A program made the translations under genes and the position numbers. Of a stretch of 64,000 nucleotides of DNA, positions 8,472 to 18,447 are shown one piece after another. This stretch comes from Azospirillum brasilense (GTDB lineage Bacteria > Pseudomonadota > Alphaproteobacteria > Azospirillales > Azospirillaceae). The stretch lies in the NCBI RefSeq assembly GCF_022023855.1, contig NZ_CP059449.1:2032501-2096500 (forward strand). The letters are read 5' to 3'. Position 1 is the stretch's first letter. Each line of letters opens with the position of its first letter. The notes under the pieces were generated by a model. That model searched no databases and was not told the origin of the DNA. It saw only the letters and a list, made by a program, of their open reading frames with translations.

Positions 8472-9293
8472 ATGCGGCTTTTGTTTCTCGGTGATGTGGT
8501 GGGGCGGTCGGGACGCGACGCGGTGATCGCGCACATGCCGATGCTGCGCGACCGGCTCGACCCCGACCTGACCGTGGTCAACGGCGAGAACGCCGCCGGC
8601 GGCTTCGGCATCACCATCAAGATCGCCGAGGAGTTCTTCGCGGCCGGTGTGGACGTGGTGACGCTGGGCAACCATAGCTGGGACCAGAAGGAGCTGGTCG
8701 CGGCGATCGACCAGCAGCCGCGCATCATCCGCCCGCTGAACTACCCGGAAGGCACGCCGGGGCGCGGCTTCGTGCTGCTGCAGGCGCGGGGCGGGCGCAA
8801 GGTGCTGGTCATGAACGTGATGCTGCGCCTGTTCATGGACCCGATGGACGATCCCTTCGCCGCGGTGGACCGGGTGCTGCGCGCCCACCGGTTGGGCCCC
8901 AACGGCGCCGACGCCATCGTGGTCGACGTCCATGGCGAGGCGACCAGCGAGAAGATGATCATGGGCCATTTCTGCGACGGCCGCGCCTCGCTGGTGGTCG
9001 GCACGCACAGCCACGTCCCGACCGCTGACCATGTGGTGATGAAGGGCGGCACCGCCTATCTGACCGACGCCGGCATGTGCGGCGACTACGACAGCGCCAT
9101 CGGCATGAAGAAGGAGGTCGCCATGGCCAAGCTGATCCGCAAGCTGCCCACCGAGCGGCTGAGCCCGGCGGAAGGCGAGGGCACCGTCTGCGGCTGCTAC
9201 GTCGAGACGGACGACCGCACCGGCCTCGCCACCAGCATCCAGCCGCTGCGGCTAGGCGGCCGGCTGAGCCAGTCCGTGCCGGTGCGGGGCTGA
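8472..9293 (+). CDS. YmdB/TIGR00282-family metallophosphoesterase
   Basis: The 273-residue product belongs to the YmdB-like calcineurin phosphoesterases, which in Bacillus hydrolyse cyclic nucleotides and affect RNA turnover and biofilm choice. Metal-binding motifs are present: FLGDVVGRSGRDAV at the N-terminus, NGENAAGG near residue 37, LGNHSWD near 66, DVHGEATSEK near 154, and VGTHSHVPTAD with DAGMCGDYDS in the last third. I start at the ATG 8472 rather than the in-frame TTG nine bases upstream. It follows fau closely and is probably in its operon. Confidence 0.9.
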   Translation: MRLLFLGDVVGRSGRDAVIAHMPMLRDRLDPDLTVVNGENAAGGFGITIKIAEEFFAAGVDVVTLGNHSWDQKELVAAIDQQPRIIRPLNYPEGTPGRGFVLLQARGGRKVLVMNVMLRLFMDPMDDPFAAVDRVLRAHRLGPNGADAIVVDVHGEATSEKMIMGHFCDGRASLVVGTHSHVPTADHVVMKGGTAYLTDAGMCGDYDSAIGMKKEVAMAKLIRKLPTERLSPAEGEGTVCGCYVETDDRTGLATSIQPLRLGGRLSQSVPVRG

Positions 9294-9329
9294 GCGCCGC
9301 CGCCGGCCCCGGCCCCGCAGGGCGCAAAA

Positions 9330-9357
9330 GGGGCGCCCCAATACTGCCATATTGACT
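9330..9357 (+). promoter_or_regulatory. possible end of the fau-phosphoesterase transcript and -35 element for yebC
   Basis: The 10-base palindrome GGGGCGCCCC (9330-9339) follows the phosphoesterase gene, and TTGACT at 9352-9357 resembles a -35 hexamer. No good -10 lies 17 bases on (TCGTCT), so the promoter reading is weak. Confidence 0.25.
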
Positions 9358-9493
9358 TTCTATATGGGTAGGTGTCGTCTCCGGCGCCGAAGGCGTGCGG
9401 TGGCGCACAAAGGCTGGTACATGTGTCCCACCGCTTACCAAGCTGTTTCACAAGACCTTGTATCTTTGAATCCATCTGGGGCTCGTTCGACGC

Positions 9494-10246
9494 ATGGCCG
9501 GTCATAGCCAATTCAAGAACATCATGCACCGCAAAGGCGCGCAGGACGCCAAGCGGTCGAAGATCTTCAACAAGCTCGCCCGCGAGATCACCGTGGCGGC
9601 CAAGGGCGGCCTGCCGGACCCGGCGGCCAACCCGCGCCTGCGCGCCGCGATCACCGCGGCCCGCGTGCAGAACATGCCGCGCGACCGCATCGACCGCGCG
9701 ATCAAGCAGGGTACGCCCGGCGGTGGCGACGACGCGAGCTACGATGAAGTGCGGTACGAGGGCTACGGCCCCGGCGGCGTCGCGCTGATCGTCGAGGCGC
9801 TGACCGACAACCGCAACCGGACCGCGTCTGAAGTGCGCTCCGCCTTCACCAAGTACGGCGGTTCGCTGGGCGAGACGAACTCGGTCAGCTTCATGTTCAG
9901 CCGCGTCGGCGCGATCTACTACCCGGCCGCCGCCGCGGCCGCGGACGCCGTGTTCGAGGTGGCCCTGGAAGCTGGCGCCGAGGACGTGGCGTCCGACGAG
10001 AACGGTCACGAAGTCACCACCACGGTGGAGAATTTCGCGATCGTGCGCGACGCGCTGGAGGCCAAGTTCGGCGGTGCGGAGAGCGCGCGCCTGACCTGGA
10101 AGCCGCTGAACACGGTCGCCCCGTCCGAGGACGCCGCCGCCAGCCTGCTGAAGCTGCTGGACGTGCTGGAGGACAACGACGACGTCCAGACCGTCGAAGG
10201 CAACTTCGACATCTCCGACGAGCTGATGCAGAAGCTGACGGCCTGA
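9494..10246 (+). CDS. yebC: YebC/PmpR-family regulator or translation factor
   Basis: The 250-residue protein is a full-length YebC-family member, with the near-invariant [18 protein letters not shown] start, [13 protein letters not shown] near residue 31, the acidic [18 protein letters not shown] segment near 80, [19 protein letters not shown] near 112 and the C-terminal ED-rich [18 protein letters not shown]. The family was first described as DNA-binding regulators next to ruvC; recent work on some members points to relief of ribosome stalling. It precedes ruvC by about 30-60 bases in the common yebC-ruvCAB order. No clear Shine-Dalgarno precedes the ATG. Confidence 0.95.
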   Translation: MAGHSQFKNIMHRKGAQDAKRSKIFNKLAREITVAAKGGLPDPAANPRLRAAITAARVQNMPRDRIDRAIKQGTPGGGDDASYDEVRYEGYGPGGVALIVEALTDNRNRTASEVRSAFTKYGGSLGETNSVSFMFSRVGAIYYPAAAAAADAVFEVALEAGAEDVASDENGHEVTTTVENFAIVRDALEAKFGGAESARLTWKPLNTVAPSEDAAASLLKLLDVLEDNDDVQTVEGNFDISDELMQKLTA

Positions 10247-10303
10247 TTTCAGGTCGCTGAGCGGAGGGGAACCGGGGTGCTTGGGCAGGCCGGAAGGAGC
10301 GGG

Positions 10304-11359
10304 GTGGCGCAACAGCCGCCCGTACGCCTGTTGGGGCTGGACCCCGGCCTCCGCCACACCGGCTGGGGTGTCATCGACGTGTCCGGCAACCGGCTGACCC
10401 ATGTGGCGGACGGCGCCGTCCATTCTGACGACGGCCGTCCGCTGGCCGAACGGCTGTGCCAGATCCACGACGCGCTGACCGGGGTGCTGGAGCGCTACCG
10501 TCCCGACGAGGCGGCGGTCGAGGAGACTTTCGTCAACAACAACGCGGTCTCCACGTTGAAGCTGGGGCAGGCGCGGGCGGTGGCCCTTCTGGTCCCGGCG
10601 CTGGCGGGTCTGTCGGTGGCGGAATACGCCAACAACATGGTGAAGAAGGCCGTGGTGGGGCAGGGCCGGGCCGACAAGACGCAGGTGCAGGCCATGGTGC
10701 GTCTGCTGCTTCCCGGCTGCGCCATCACCACGCCGGACGCCGCGGACGCTCTGGCCGTGGCGATCTGCCACGCGCATCATCGCGCAAGCTGGCAGATGTG
10801 GCGGCGGGGCGATGTGCAGTCCCTCTCCCCTCTGGGGAGAGGGTGGCCCGCAGGGCCGGGTGAGGGGGATACGCGGGGCGGTGCGTCCGGCACACGCGCA
10901 ACCCCCTCACCCCAACCCTCTCCCCAGAGGGGAGAGGGGGTATTGCTGCCGGTTGCCAAAGACAAGCCGGCGCCTTTGCACACCAACCGTGCCGTTCAGA
11001 TGCGGCGCGATTCCACGGAAGTGGAAAAGATCGTATGGCAACGTTTGCGGAACGCGCAGATGGGGGCCAAATTCCGACGGCAGGAATCCATTGTCGGCTT
11101 CGTCGTGGATTTCGTCGCGCACGACCATCGGTTGGTGATCGAACTGGATGGTGGGCAGCACGCCGAGCAGGCGCCGTATGACGAGCGCCGGACGCGCATG
11201 CTGGAACAGGCCGGTTTCCGCGTGCTGCGCTTCTGGAACAACGACGTGAACGACAATCTGGAAGGCGTTCTCGAAACAATCCGCACGGCGCTTTCCGCGA
11301 CCACCGTGTTGCGCCGTGATCCCCTCCAGCGTTTGAGGGACAAGGAGAATTCCCCATGA
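10304..11359 (+). CDS. ruvC: RuvC Holliday-junction resolvase fused to a C-terminal DUF559 nuclease-like domain
   Basis: Residues 1-165 are a complete Ruv[34 protein letters not shown], and [16 protein letters not shown] hold the acidic catalytic set (Asp, Glu, Asp, Asp). RuvC resolves Holliday junctions with RuvAB. Normal RuvC ends near residue 170. Here the frame continues through about 40 residues encoded by an inverted GC-rich repeat ([15 protein letters not shown] then [12 protein letters not shown]) into a DUF559 domain, about residues 228-332, with [38 protein letters not shown] and [15 protein letters not shown]559 resembles Vsr/PD-(D/E)XK nucleases. Start is GTG at 10304 (AAGGAG before it) or GTG 10277. 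The stop overlaps ruvA by four bases. Confidence 0.9.
   Translation: MAQQPPVRLLGLDPGLRHTGWGVIDVSGNRLTHVADGAVHSDDGRPLAERLCQIHDALTGVLERYRPDEAAVEETFVNNNAVSTLKLGQARAVALLVPALAGLSVAEYANNMVKKAVVGQGRADKTQVQAMVRLLLPGCAITTPDAADALAVAICHAHHRASWQMWRRGDVQSLSPLGRGWPAGPGEGDTRGGASGTRATPSPQPSPQRGEGVLLPVAKDKPAPLHTNRAVQMRRDSTEVEKIVWQRLRNAQMGAKFRRQESIVGFVVDFVAHDHRLVIELDGGQHAEQAPYDERRTRMLEQAGFRVLRFWNNDVNDNLEGVLETIRTALSATTVLRRDPLQRLRDKENSP
10818..10943. repeat. palindromic GC-rich repeat element inside ruvC (copy 1)
   Basis: Two inverted halves, each itself a hairpin: CCCTCTCCCCTCTGGGGAG at 10821-10839 and CCCTCTCCCCAGAGGGGAG at 10916-10934, with outer GGGTGAGGGGG and CCCCCTCACCC sequences facing each other. It is read through in frame by ruvC. 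Related copies lie at 17990-18096 and 56375-56465. Confidence 0.85.
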
Positions 11360-11985
11360 TCGCCAAGCTCACCGGTGTCGTGGATTCGGTCGGGACCGAC
11401 TGGGTGGTGGTGGACGTCAACGGGGTCGGCTACCAGGTCGCCTGCTCCAACCGCACGCTGTCGCGCATGGCGGTGGGGGAGCGGCGGGCGCTGGTCGTCG
11501 AGACCTTCATCCGCGACGACCGGATCACCCTCTACGGCTTTGCCGATGCCGGCGAGCGCGATTGGTTCCGGCTGTTGACCACCATCCAGGGCGTCGGCTC
11601 GCGCCTCGCCCTGTCGATCCTCGGCGTGCTCGATCCCGACCAGCTCACCCGCGCCATCGCCGCGCAGGACAAGACGGCGCTCACCCGCGCCGACGGCGTG
11701 GGGCCGAAGGTCGCCGCGCGCATCGTCAACGAGTTGAAGGACAAGGTGGGCAACCTCACCCTCGGCGCCTCGGCCTCCGCCGCTCCGGCGGCGGGCGGCA
11801 AGGCGGCGCCGGCGGCGGGCGGCCCCGACAACATGGTCATGGCGGACGCCGTCTCGGCCCTCGTCAACCTCGGCTACGGGCGGTCGGAAGCGTTCGGTGC
11901 CGTCGTGGCCGCTGGGCGCAAGCTGGGCGACGGGGCCGGCGTGTCGGAGCTGATCCGCCATGGCCTTAAGGAACTCAGCCAATGA
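11356..11985 (+). CDS. ruvA: Holliday junction branch migration protein RuvA
   Basis: The 209-residue protein has the three RuvA domains: an N-terminal OB fold ([26 protein letters not shown]), the helix-hairpin-helix region ([16 protein letters not shown] near residue 74 and [18 protein letters not shown] near 113), and a C-terminal three-helix domain ([18 protein letters not shown] near 162) joined by an Ala/Gly-rich flexible linker. RuvA tetramers grip the four-way junction and load RuvB. Its ATG overlaps the ruvC stop (ATGA) and its own stop overlaps ruvB, so ruvC, ruvA and ruvB are translationally coupled. Confidence 0.96.
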   Translation: MIAKLTGVVDSVGTDWVVVDVNGVGYQVACSNRTLSRMAVGERRALVVETFIRDDRITLYGFADAGERDWFRLLTTIQGVGSRLALSILGVLDPDQLTRAIAAQDKTALTRADGVGPKVAARIVNELKDKVGNLTLGASASAAPAAGGKAAPAAGGPDNMVMADAVSALVNLGYGRSEAFGAVVAAGRKLGDGAGVSELIRHGLKELSQ

Positions 11986-13073
11986 CCGCCGACCAGAACG
12001 GCTCCGATCCCGACCGGCTGGTGCAGCCGGGGCGGGGCGCCGGCGACTCCGGCGAAGCCTCGATCCGCCCGCTCTCGCTCGCCGAGTTCATCGGCCAGCG
12101 GCAGGCGCGCGAGAACCTGTCGATCTTCATCCAGGCCGCCCGTTCCCGCGGCGAGGCGTTGGACCATGTGCTGTTGTTCGGCCCGCCGGGCCTGGGCAAG
12201 ACGACGCTTGCCCAGATCGTCTCGCGCGAGCTGGGGGTGGGCTTCCGCGCGACCTCCGGCCCGGTCATCGCGCGGGCGGGCGATCTCGCCGCGCTTCTGA
12301 CCAACCTGCAGCCGCACGACGTCCTCTTCATCGACGAGATTCATCGCCTTAATCCCGCCGTGGAAGAGGTGCTCTATCCCGCCATGGAGGATTTCCAGCT
12401 CGACCTCATCATCGGCGAAGGCCCGTCGGCGCGGTCCATCCGGATCGACCTGCCGCCCTTCACGCTGGTCGGCGCCACCACGCGTTCCGGCCTGATCACG
12501 CGCCCCTTGCGCGAGCGGTTCGGCATTCCCGTGCGGCTGCAATTCTACGAGCCGGACGAGCTGGAGCTGATCGTCCGCCGCGCCGCGGCCGTGTTCAACA
12601 TGCTCATCACGCCGGAAGGGGCGCGGGAGATCGCCAACCGCTCGCGCGGGACGCCGCGCGTGTCGGGGCGGCTGCTGCGCCGGGTGCGCGACTTCGCCTC
12701 GGTGGCCGGCGTGCCGGAGGTGGACGCCCGCATCGCCGACGCCGCTCTGACCCGGCTGGAGGTCGACCGGCTCGGCCTCGACAGCATGGACCGCCGCTAC
12801 CTGGGCATCATCGCCAACAATTACGGTGGCGGTCCGGTGGGCGTGGACACGCTGGGCGCCGCGCTCGGCGAGCAGCGTGACGTGCTGGAGGAGGTGGTGG
12901 AACCCTACCTGATCCAGCAGGGCTTCCTGCAGCGCACCCCGCGCGGGCGCATGCTGACCGACCAAGGCTTCCGCTATCTGGGCCTCAACCCGCCCTCGGC
13001 GCCGACGCGCCAGTTCGACCTGCTGGACCGGCTGTCGGAGGCCAACCCGGACCCGGAGGACGGCGATGCCTGA
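11982..13073 (+). CDS. ruvB: Holliday junction branch migration helicase RuvB
   Basis: The 363-residue AAA+ motor drives branch migration with RuvA. It shows [11 protein letters not shown] near residue 28, Walker [13 protein letters not shown] near 67, Walker [22 protein letters not shown] near 115, sensor GATTRSG near 164, the arginine-finger region TRPLRERFG near 173 and the C-terminal winged helix [15 protein letters not shown]. Starts four bases before the ruvA stop. Its end overlaps ybgC by eight bases, linking recombination and Tol-Pal genes in one transcript. Confidence 0.97.
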   Translation: MTADQNGSDPDRLVQPGRGAGDSGEASIRPLSLAEFIGQRQARENLSIFIQAARSRGEALDHVLLFGPPGLGKTTLAQIVSRELGVGFRATSGPVIARAGDLAALLTNLQPHDVLFIDEIHRLNPAVEEVLYPAMEDFQLDLIIGEGPSARSIRIDLPPFTLVGATTRSGLITRPLRERFGIPVRLQFYEPDELELIVRRAAAVFNMLITPEGAREIANRSRGTPRVSGRLLRRVRDFASVAGVPEVDARIADAALTRLEVDRLGLDSMDRRYLGIIANNYGGGPVGVDTLGAALGEQRDVLEEVVEPYLIQQGFLQRTPRGRMLTDQGFRYLGLNPPSAPTRQFDLLDRLSEANPDPEDGDA

Positions 13074-13551
13074 CACGCCCCCGGCTCTGCAGCCAAATCT
13101 CTCGGGCTGGTTTGACGAGAACGCGCAGCACAGGCTGCGCTTGCGGGTCTACTACGAGGACACGGACGCCGGGGGGCTGGTCTATCACGCCAACTACCTG
13201 CGCTTCTTCGAGCGGGCGCGCACCGAGATGCTGCGGCTGACCGGATTCACCAACGCCGGGCTGGCCGAAAGCGACGGTGTGTCATTTGCGGTACGACGGG
13301 CGGAGATCGATTTTGTCGCTCCCGCAAAGCTCGAGGATACGCTTGAAGTGGTGACGCGAATCACCGATACCGGCGGTGCCTCCTTCGCAGTTGCACAACT
13401 TGTCCGTCGCGACGGCCGTGACCTCGCGCGGGCGGTGATTCAGCTGGCGATGATCAATTTGACCGGTAACCGGGCCGGACGTCCCGCGCGCCTTCCGGCG
13501 CCGGTCCGCGAGGCGCTCTTCGATTTGTACATAAGGCAGAAGCGAGACTGA
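13066..13551 (+). CDS. ybgC: Tol-Pal-associated acyl-CoA thioesterase YbgC
   Basis: The 161-residue hot-dog-fold thioesterase carries the family signature [29 protein letters not shown] spread over residues 26-54, including the catalytic Asp of DTDAGG, and the later [16 protein letters not shown]. YbgC hydrolyses short-chain or phospholipid-linked acyl thioesters and is encoded first in tol-pal operons. The N-terminal 18 residues look like extra, poorly conserved sequence. tolQ begins five bases after the stop. Confidence 0.92.
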   Translation: MPDTPPALQPNLSGWFDENAQHRLRLRVYYEDTDAGGLVYHANYLRFFERARTEMLRLTGFTNAGLAESDGVSFAVRRAEIDFVAPAKLEDTLEVVTRITDTGGASFAVAQLVRRDGRDLARAVIQLAMINLTGNRAGRPARLPAPVREALFDLYIRQKRD

Positions 13552-13556
13552 CTGCG

Positions 13557-14279
<723 letters not shown>

Positions 14280-14280
14280 C

Positions 14281-14763
14281 ATGGGAGCCCAGCTCGCAGG
14301 AAAGGGCGGCCACGGTCGGGGCCGCCGCCGCGGATACCGCGCGATGGCCGACATCAACATGACGCCCTTCATCGACGTCATGCTGGTGCTGCTGATCGTC
14401 TTCATGGTCGCGGCACCGCTGCTCACCGTCGGCGTGCCGGTGGATCTGCCGAAGACCAACGCCGCCCCGCTGGAGGCGCAGAAGGACCCGCTGTTCGTGA
14501 CCGTCCAGTCCGACGGCCGGGTCTATGTGCAGGAGACGGCGGTGGAGACGGCCAACATGGTGCCGCTGCTGATCGCCGTCACCAACAACAACCCAGACGC
14601 CCGCATCCTGGTGCGCGGCGACGCGAAGATCGCCTACGGCAAGATGCTGGAGGTGATGGGCACCATGAGCGCCGCCGGCTTCAAGAAGGTCGGGCTGGTC
14701 GCCGAGATGCCCAGCGGGCCGGGTGCCACCGGGCCGCGCGTCGGCGGCTCGGCGCAGCGCTGA
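14281..14763 (+). CDS. tolR: Tol-Pal system protein TolR
   Basis: The 160-residue ExbD/TolR-type protein has a short cytoplasmic basic N-terminus, one membrane helix (about residues 23-48) carrying the essential aspartate in [20 protein letters not shown], and a periplasmic domain ([20 protein letters not shown] onward, with [21 protein letters not shown]). It is the partner of TolQ in the proton channel. Its gene lies one base after tolQ and 28 before tolA. Confidence 0.95.
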   Translation: MGAQLAGKGGHGRGRRRGYRAMADINMTPFIDVMLVLLIVFMVAAPLLTVGVPVDLPKTNAAPLEAQKDPLFVTVQSDGRVYVQETAVETANMVPLLIAVTNNNPDARILVRGDAKIAYGKMLEVMGTMSAAGFKKVGLVAEMPSGPGATGPRVGGSAQR

Positions 14764-14791
14764 GACGCCACGGCGAGTTGAAGGCTGACCC

Positions 14792-15907
14792 ATGCGCAAA
14801 CCCCTGATCGCCTCGGCAACGCTGCACGTCGCGCTGGTCGCGCTGTTCGTGCTCGGCATGCCGCCCAGCGATCGCAAGCTGGACATCCCCGAGTCCATCC
14901 CGATCGAGATCGTGGACATGGGCGAGGTGACCCAGGCCGCGCGCGTCGACAAGGGCGAGCCCAAGCCGTCGGCCCCCAAGCCGCCGGTCCCTGAGGCCAA
15001 GCCGAGCCCGCCGGCCCCCGCACCGCCGGAACCGGCCAGCGAGCCGCCCCCCCCGCCGCCGCCGCGGCCCGAGCCGAAGGTTCCGGAGCCGCCCAAGGTC
15101 GCCCAGGTGACGCCGCCCCCGGCGCGCGAACCGCCGCCGCCGCCCAAGCCGGCGCCACCCCCGCCGCCGCCCGATCCGGAGCCGGCGCCGGTGGTCAAGC
15201 CGCCCGAGCCCAAGCCGGAACCGAAGCCGCAGCCTCCGAAGCCGGAGCCGCCCAAACCGGAACCGCCGAAGCCTGAGCCTCCCAAGCCCGAGCCCCCGAA
15301 GCCGGAACCGGCCAAACCGGAACCGCCCAAGCCCGAGCCCAAGAAGCCCGAGCCGGCCAAGCCGGAGACGCCGAAGGCCGAGCCCAAGAAGCCGGAGAAG
15401 CCGCCGGAGAAGACCGACGCGCTGGCCGACCTTCTGAAGAACGTTCAGAAGAACGCCCCGGCCAAGCCGGCGGCGTCGGAGAGCAAGGCCGACTCCAAGC
15501 CGACCCAGCAGGCCGCCGCGTCGCAGGCGCCCTCGGGGGCCGCGAAGGCGGTGAACGGTCCGGACAAGCCGTTCAAGCCGTCCGGGCGCGCCATCGACGG
15601 CATCCGCGGCGCGGTGAGCAAGAACTGGAACTTCGACCCGGGCCGCAAGGACGCCGGGAACATGCAGGTGGAGATCATCGTTGAGCTGGGCCGCGACGGT
15701 TCGGTGCTGAACGCGACGATCAATGAGAAGTACCGCTCCCGCTACATGTCGGACGCGGCCTTCCGGGCATCGGCCGACGCCGCGCTGCGCGCGGTGAAGC
15801 GGGCCAGCCCCCTGCCCATCAGCGAGTTTTCCGGCGACTTCACGCCCGCCCGGTATGAAGAGTGGCGTTACTTCGTGTTCAATTTCGACCCGAGGGACAT
15901 GTTCTGA
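14792..15907 (+). CDS. tolA: TolA-type energy transducer with long Pro/Lys/Glu spacer
   Basis: The 371-residue protein starts with a membrane anchor ([20 protein letters not shown], residues 3-22), then a very long low-complexity spacer (about residues 52-215) made of PPKPEP-type repeats in place of the helical Ala/Lys domain II of E. coli TolA, then a globular C-terminal domain (INGI-like [55 protein letters not shown]). The C-terminal domain contacts TolB and Pal at the outer membrane. The proline-rich spacer should form an extended rod across the periplasm. The DNA of the spacer is itself a degenerate tandem repeat. Confidence 0.93.
   Translation: MRKPLIASATLHVALVALFVLGMPPSDRKLDIPESIPIEIVDMGEVTQAARVDKGEPKPSAPKPPVPEAKPSPPAPAPPEPASEPPPPPPPRPEPKVPEPPKVAQVTPPPAREPPPPPKPAPPPPPPDPEPAPVVKPPEPKPEPKPQPPKPEPPKPEPPKPEPPKPEPPKPEPAKPEPPKPEPKKPEPAKPETPKAEPKKPEKPPEKTDALADLLKNVQKNAPAKPAASESKADSKPTQQAAASQAPSGAAKAVNGPDKPFKPSGRAIDGIRGAVSKNWNFDPGRKDAGNMQVEIIVELGRDGSVLNATINEKYRSRYMSDAAFRASADAALRAVKRASPLPISEFSGDFTPARYEEWRYFVFNFDPRDMF
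15210..15400 (+). repeat. degenerate tandem repeat encoding the TolA PPKPEP spacer
   Basis: Roughly 15-base units of the form AAGCCGGAGCCGCCC repeat with synonymous variation. It lies within tolA and is a likely site of length variation between strains. Confidence 0.7.
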
Positions 15908-15909
15908 CG

Positions 15910-17262
15910 ATGACGAAGAAGACGAGGCTCCTGCTGAAGGCCGCCGGTTGCGCCGGCGCCCTGCTGCTCGCCCTCGGCGTCGCGGCGCCCGCCCCGGCCC
16001 GCGCCGAGGTGCGAATCGACATCACCAAGGGCGTGGTCGAGCCGCTGCCGATCGCCATCACCAGCTTCGCCGGTGCCGGCGGGCGCGAGGCGCAGGTCGG
16101 CTCGGACATCTCCAAGGTGGTCGCCGCCGATCTGGAGCGGTCGGGCCTGTTCCGTCCGCTCGACCCCAAGGGCTTCCTGCAGACCCCCGACCAGCTCCGC
16201 TCCGGCGAGCCGCGCTATCAGGACTGGCGCGCCGTCGGCGCCCAGGCGCTGGTCGCCGGCAACACCACCGCCATGGGTGACGGCCGCATGAAGGTCGACT
16301 TCCGCCTGTGGGACGTCGCCGCCGGCCAGTACATGCAGGGGCTGAGCTACACCGCGACCGCCGATAGCTGGCGCCGCATCGCCCACATCGTCGCCGACGC
16401 CATCTACAAGCGGCTGACCGGCGAAGAGGGCTATTTCGACACGCGCATCGTCTATGTGGCCGAATCCGGCCCGGCCAACGCGCGCAAGAAGCAGCTCGCC
16501 ATCATGGACCAGGACGGTGAGAACCATCAGTTCCTGACCGACGGCAAGAACCTCGTCCTGACGCCGCGCTTCTCGCCGGCGACCCAGGAAATCACGTACA
16601 TGTCGTACTTCAACAAGAAGCCGCGCGTGTACCTGTTCAACATCGACAGCGGCCGCCAGGAAGTCCTCGGCGACTTCGTCGGCATGACCTTCGCCCCGCG
16701 CTTCTCGCCGGACGGCAACAAGGTCATCATGAGCATGGCGCAGAACGGCAACACCGACATCTACGCCCTGGACCTGCGCACCCGCCGCCAGACCCAGCTC
16801 ACCGATTCGCCGGGCATCGACACCGGCCCCAGCTACTCGCCGGACGGCCAGCGCATCGTGTTCGAGTCGGACCGCGGCGGCAGCCAGCAGCTCTACATCA
16901 TGAACGCGGACGGTTCTGGGCCGAAGCGCCTGACCTTCGGCGAGGGCCGCTACGGCACGCCGGTGTGGTCGCCGCGCGGCGACCTGATCGCCTTCACCCG
17001 CCAGCGCGGCAGCAACTTCGCTCTGGGCGTGATCCGTCCGGACGGCACCGGCGAGCGCATCCTGACCGAGTCGTTCCACGTGGAAGGCCCGACCTGGGCG
17101 CCGAACGGCCGCGTGCTGAGCTTCTTCCGCGACGTTCCGGCCGGGGACGGCCGCGGGCGAAGCGCGAAGCTCTACACCATCGACGTGACGGGCGCAAACG
17201 AACGCCGTGTGATCACTCCGCTCGACGGCTCCGATCCCGCATGGTCGCCCTTGATTCCCTAG
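15910..17262 (+). CDS. tolB: Tol-Pal system beta-propeller protein TolB
   Basis: The 450-residue periplasmic protein has an N-terminal signal peptide (basic [10 protein letters not shown], hydrophobic core, likely cleavage after APARA near residue 34), an N-terminal alpha/beta domain ([19 protein letters not shown]) and a six-bladed WD40-like propeller with repeated FSPDGNKV / [32 protein letters not shown] blades. TolB binds Pal and the TolA C-terminus. I chose the ATG at 15910, two bases past the tolA stop, since the upstream extension would spoil the signal peptide. Confidence 0.96.
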   Translation: MTKKTRLLLKAAGCAGALLLALGVAAPAPARAEVRIDITKGVVEPLPIAITSFAGAGGREAQVGSDISKVVAADLERSGLFRPLDPKGFLQTPDQLRSGEPRYQDWRAVGAQALVAGNTTAMGDGRMKVDFRLWDVAAGQYMQGLSYTATADSWRRIAHIVADAIYKRLTGEEGYFDTRIVYVAESGPANARKKQLAIMDQDGENHQFLTDGKNLVLTPRFSPATQEITYMSYFNKKPRVYLFNIDSGRQEVLGDFVGMTFAPRFSPDGNKVIMSMAQNGNTDIYALDLRTRRQTQLTDSPGIDTGPSYSPDGQRIVFESDRGGSQQLYIMNADGSGPKRLTFGEGRYGTPVWSPRGDLIAFTRQRGSNFALGVIRPDGTGERILTESFHVEGPTWAPNGRVLSFFRDVPAGDGRGRSAKLYTIDVTGANERRVITPLDGSDPAWSPLIP

Positions 17263-17287
17263 TGGAGTAGCCCTATTTTGCGCGCGC

Positions 17288-17360
17288 AAGAACGACGCTC
17301 AAGACGAAGGCCGGAAGTCGGTACTTCCGTCGGGGTCTGGCGGAAGTCGGCGGCGTTCTT
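17288..17360 (+). other. stem-loop region between tolB and pal
   Basis: AAGAACG (17288-17294) can pair with CGTTCTT (17354-17360) around an inner perfect hairpin CGGAAGT/ACTTCCG (17312-17329); a pyrimidine run TTCTTTCTCC follows the outer arm. This could weaken or process the transcript so that pal is expressed differently from tolB. Confidence 0.4.
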
Positions 17361-17410
17361 TCTCCACAATCCGGTCAAAACATCTCGTGTCGCTTAGGGG
17401 GTCATTTAAC

Positions 17411-17887
17411 ATGCGTATCAAGTATCTGAGCCTGATCGCGGCCGTCGCTCTGGTTGCCGCTTGCGAAACCGCTCCGAAGGATGCCGGCAACGCCAACGCC
17501 ACTGGCGCCGCCACGTCCAGCCAGATCCGCCCGGGCTCGCAGGAAGACCTGGTCGTCAACGTCGGCGACCGCGTGTTCTTCGGTCTCGACCGCTACGACC
17601 TGGCTCCGGAGGCTCGCGCCACCCTGGACCGTCAGGCTTCCTGGCTGAAGCAGTACCCGAACGTCACCGTGACCGTCGAAGGCCACGCTGACGAGCGCGG
17701 CACCCGCGAGTACAACCTCGCCCTGGGTGAGCGTCGCGCCAACTCGGTGAAGAACTACCTCGTCGCCGGCGGCATCAACGCCTCGCGCGTCAAGGTCATC
17801 TCCTACGGCAAGGAGAAGCCGGCGGTCCTCGGCTCGAACGAGGCCTCCTGGGCGCAGAACCGCCGTGGCGTGACCGTCGTCGACTAA
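17411..17887 (+). CDS. pal: peptidoglycan-associated lipoprotein Pal
   Basis: The 158-residue lipoprotein begins with MRIKYLSLIAAVALVAAC, where the lipobox VAAC gives the lipidated Cys18. The OmpA-like peptidoglycan-binding domain covers about residues 50-155, with the signature TVTVEGHADERGTREYNLAL and GERRANSVKNYL. Pal links outer membrane to peptidoglycan and is gathered at the septum by Tol. A start at 17387 is possible but would bury the signal peptide. A strong terminator follows; no cpoB/ybgF gene comes next, unlike in many relatives. Confidence 0.96.
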   Translation: MRIKYLSLIAAVALVAACETAPKDAGNANATGAATSSQIRPGSQEDLVVNVGDRVFFGLDRYDLAPEARATLDRQASWLKQYPNVTVTVEGHADERGTREYNLALGERRANSVKNYLVAGGINASRVKVISYGKEKPAVLGSNEASWAQNRRGVTVVD

Positions 17888-17912
17888 CGACGGCGCCCGT
17901 CCGGGTTCCAAG

Positions 17913-17955
17913 GGAAACGCCGCTCCGGAGCAATCCGGGGCGGCGTTTTTCTTTT
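17913..17955 (+). terminator. intrinsic terminator of the tol-pal operon
   Basis: AAACGCCGCTCCGGA (17915-17929) pairs with TCCGGGGCGGCGTTT (17934-17948) across a four-base loop with one mismatch, followed by TTCTTTT. It lies 28 bases after the pal stop. Confidence 0.88.
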
Positions 17956-17989
17956 GGGGCGTGGGGGAGGGGATGCCTCCTTTGGGGAG

Positions 17990-18096
17990 CTTTTCCCCAC
18001 CCCAGCCCTCCCCCGCTGGGCGGAGGAGGGTGCCTTATGTGAAGCGGCATCCGTTCCCTCCCCTGCGAAGTAGGGGAGGGTTAGGGTGGGGGCAAG
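17990..18096. repeat. palindromic GC-rich repeat element (copy 2)
   Basis: Two inverted halves: CCCCACCCCAGCCCTCCCCC near 17995-18014 and GGGGAGGGTTAGGGTGGGGG near 18073-18092, each half containing its own hairpin (CCCTCCCCCGCTGGGCGGAGG; CCCTCCCCTGCGAAGTAGGGG). Its outer right end is the same sequence as the ends of the copy at 56375-56465. Confidence 0.8.
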
Positions 18097-18107
18097 CCCG
18101 ATCCGCA

Positions 18108-18147
18108 CCCGAACGCAGAACGCAAAACCCGAACGCAGAACGCAAAA
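18108..18147. repeat. two perfect tandem copies of a 20-base unit
   Basis: The unit CCCGAACGCAGAACGCAAAA occurs at 18108-18127 and again at 18128-18147. Within each unit GAACGCA also recurs. It lies between the palindromic repeat and tRNA-Thr. Confidence 0.9.
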
Positions 18148-18210
18148 AGCCACGCAAGCCGGCCAACGGCTGCGCTTCAGCATTCTCAAAGAAACAACGA
18201 AGGGGGAGGA

Positions 18211-18285
<75 letters not shown>

Positions 18286-18390
18286 GCCGGGACGGTGTTG
18301 CTGGCCGGGAAGAACTTGCGGCCAACCGTCGAAGTGGCGCGGGTTATGCCATAGGCTTTGCGCCGATGCAAGCGATGAAGTGCCTTTTCA

Positions 18391-18423
18391 GAAAAGAAAA
18401 ATGGGCGGGGAAATCCCCGCCCA
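18391..18423 (-). terminator. intrinsic terminator after the nucleotide-sugar dehydratase gene
   Basis: A perfect 10-bp stem (ATGGGCGGGG at 18401-18410, CCCCGCCCAT at 18414-18423) with a three-base loop, followed on the minus strand by TTTTCTTTTC. It ends the leftward polysaccharide transcript. Confidence 0.88.
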
Positions 18424-18447
18424 TGGTCACGTCCGTTTCCCGGTCGA

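Noticed and set aside
10725..11420. Leftward frame over the ruvC repeat and DUF559 region
   Set aside because: No motif; antisense to the fused ruvC frame, which carries conserved domains on both sides.
18055..18147. Repeats after pal considered as a CRISPR array
   Set aside because: Two tandem 20-base copies without spacers and a palindromic element do not make an array, and no cas genes are present.
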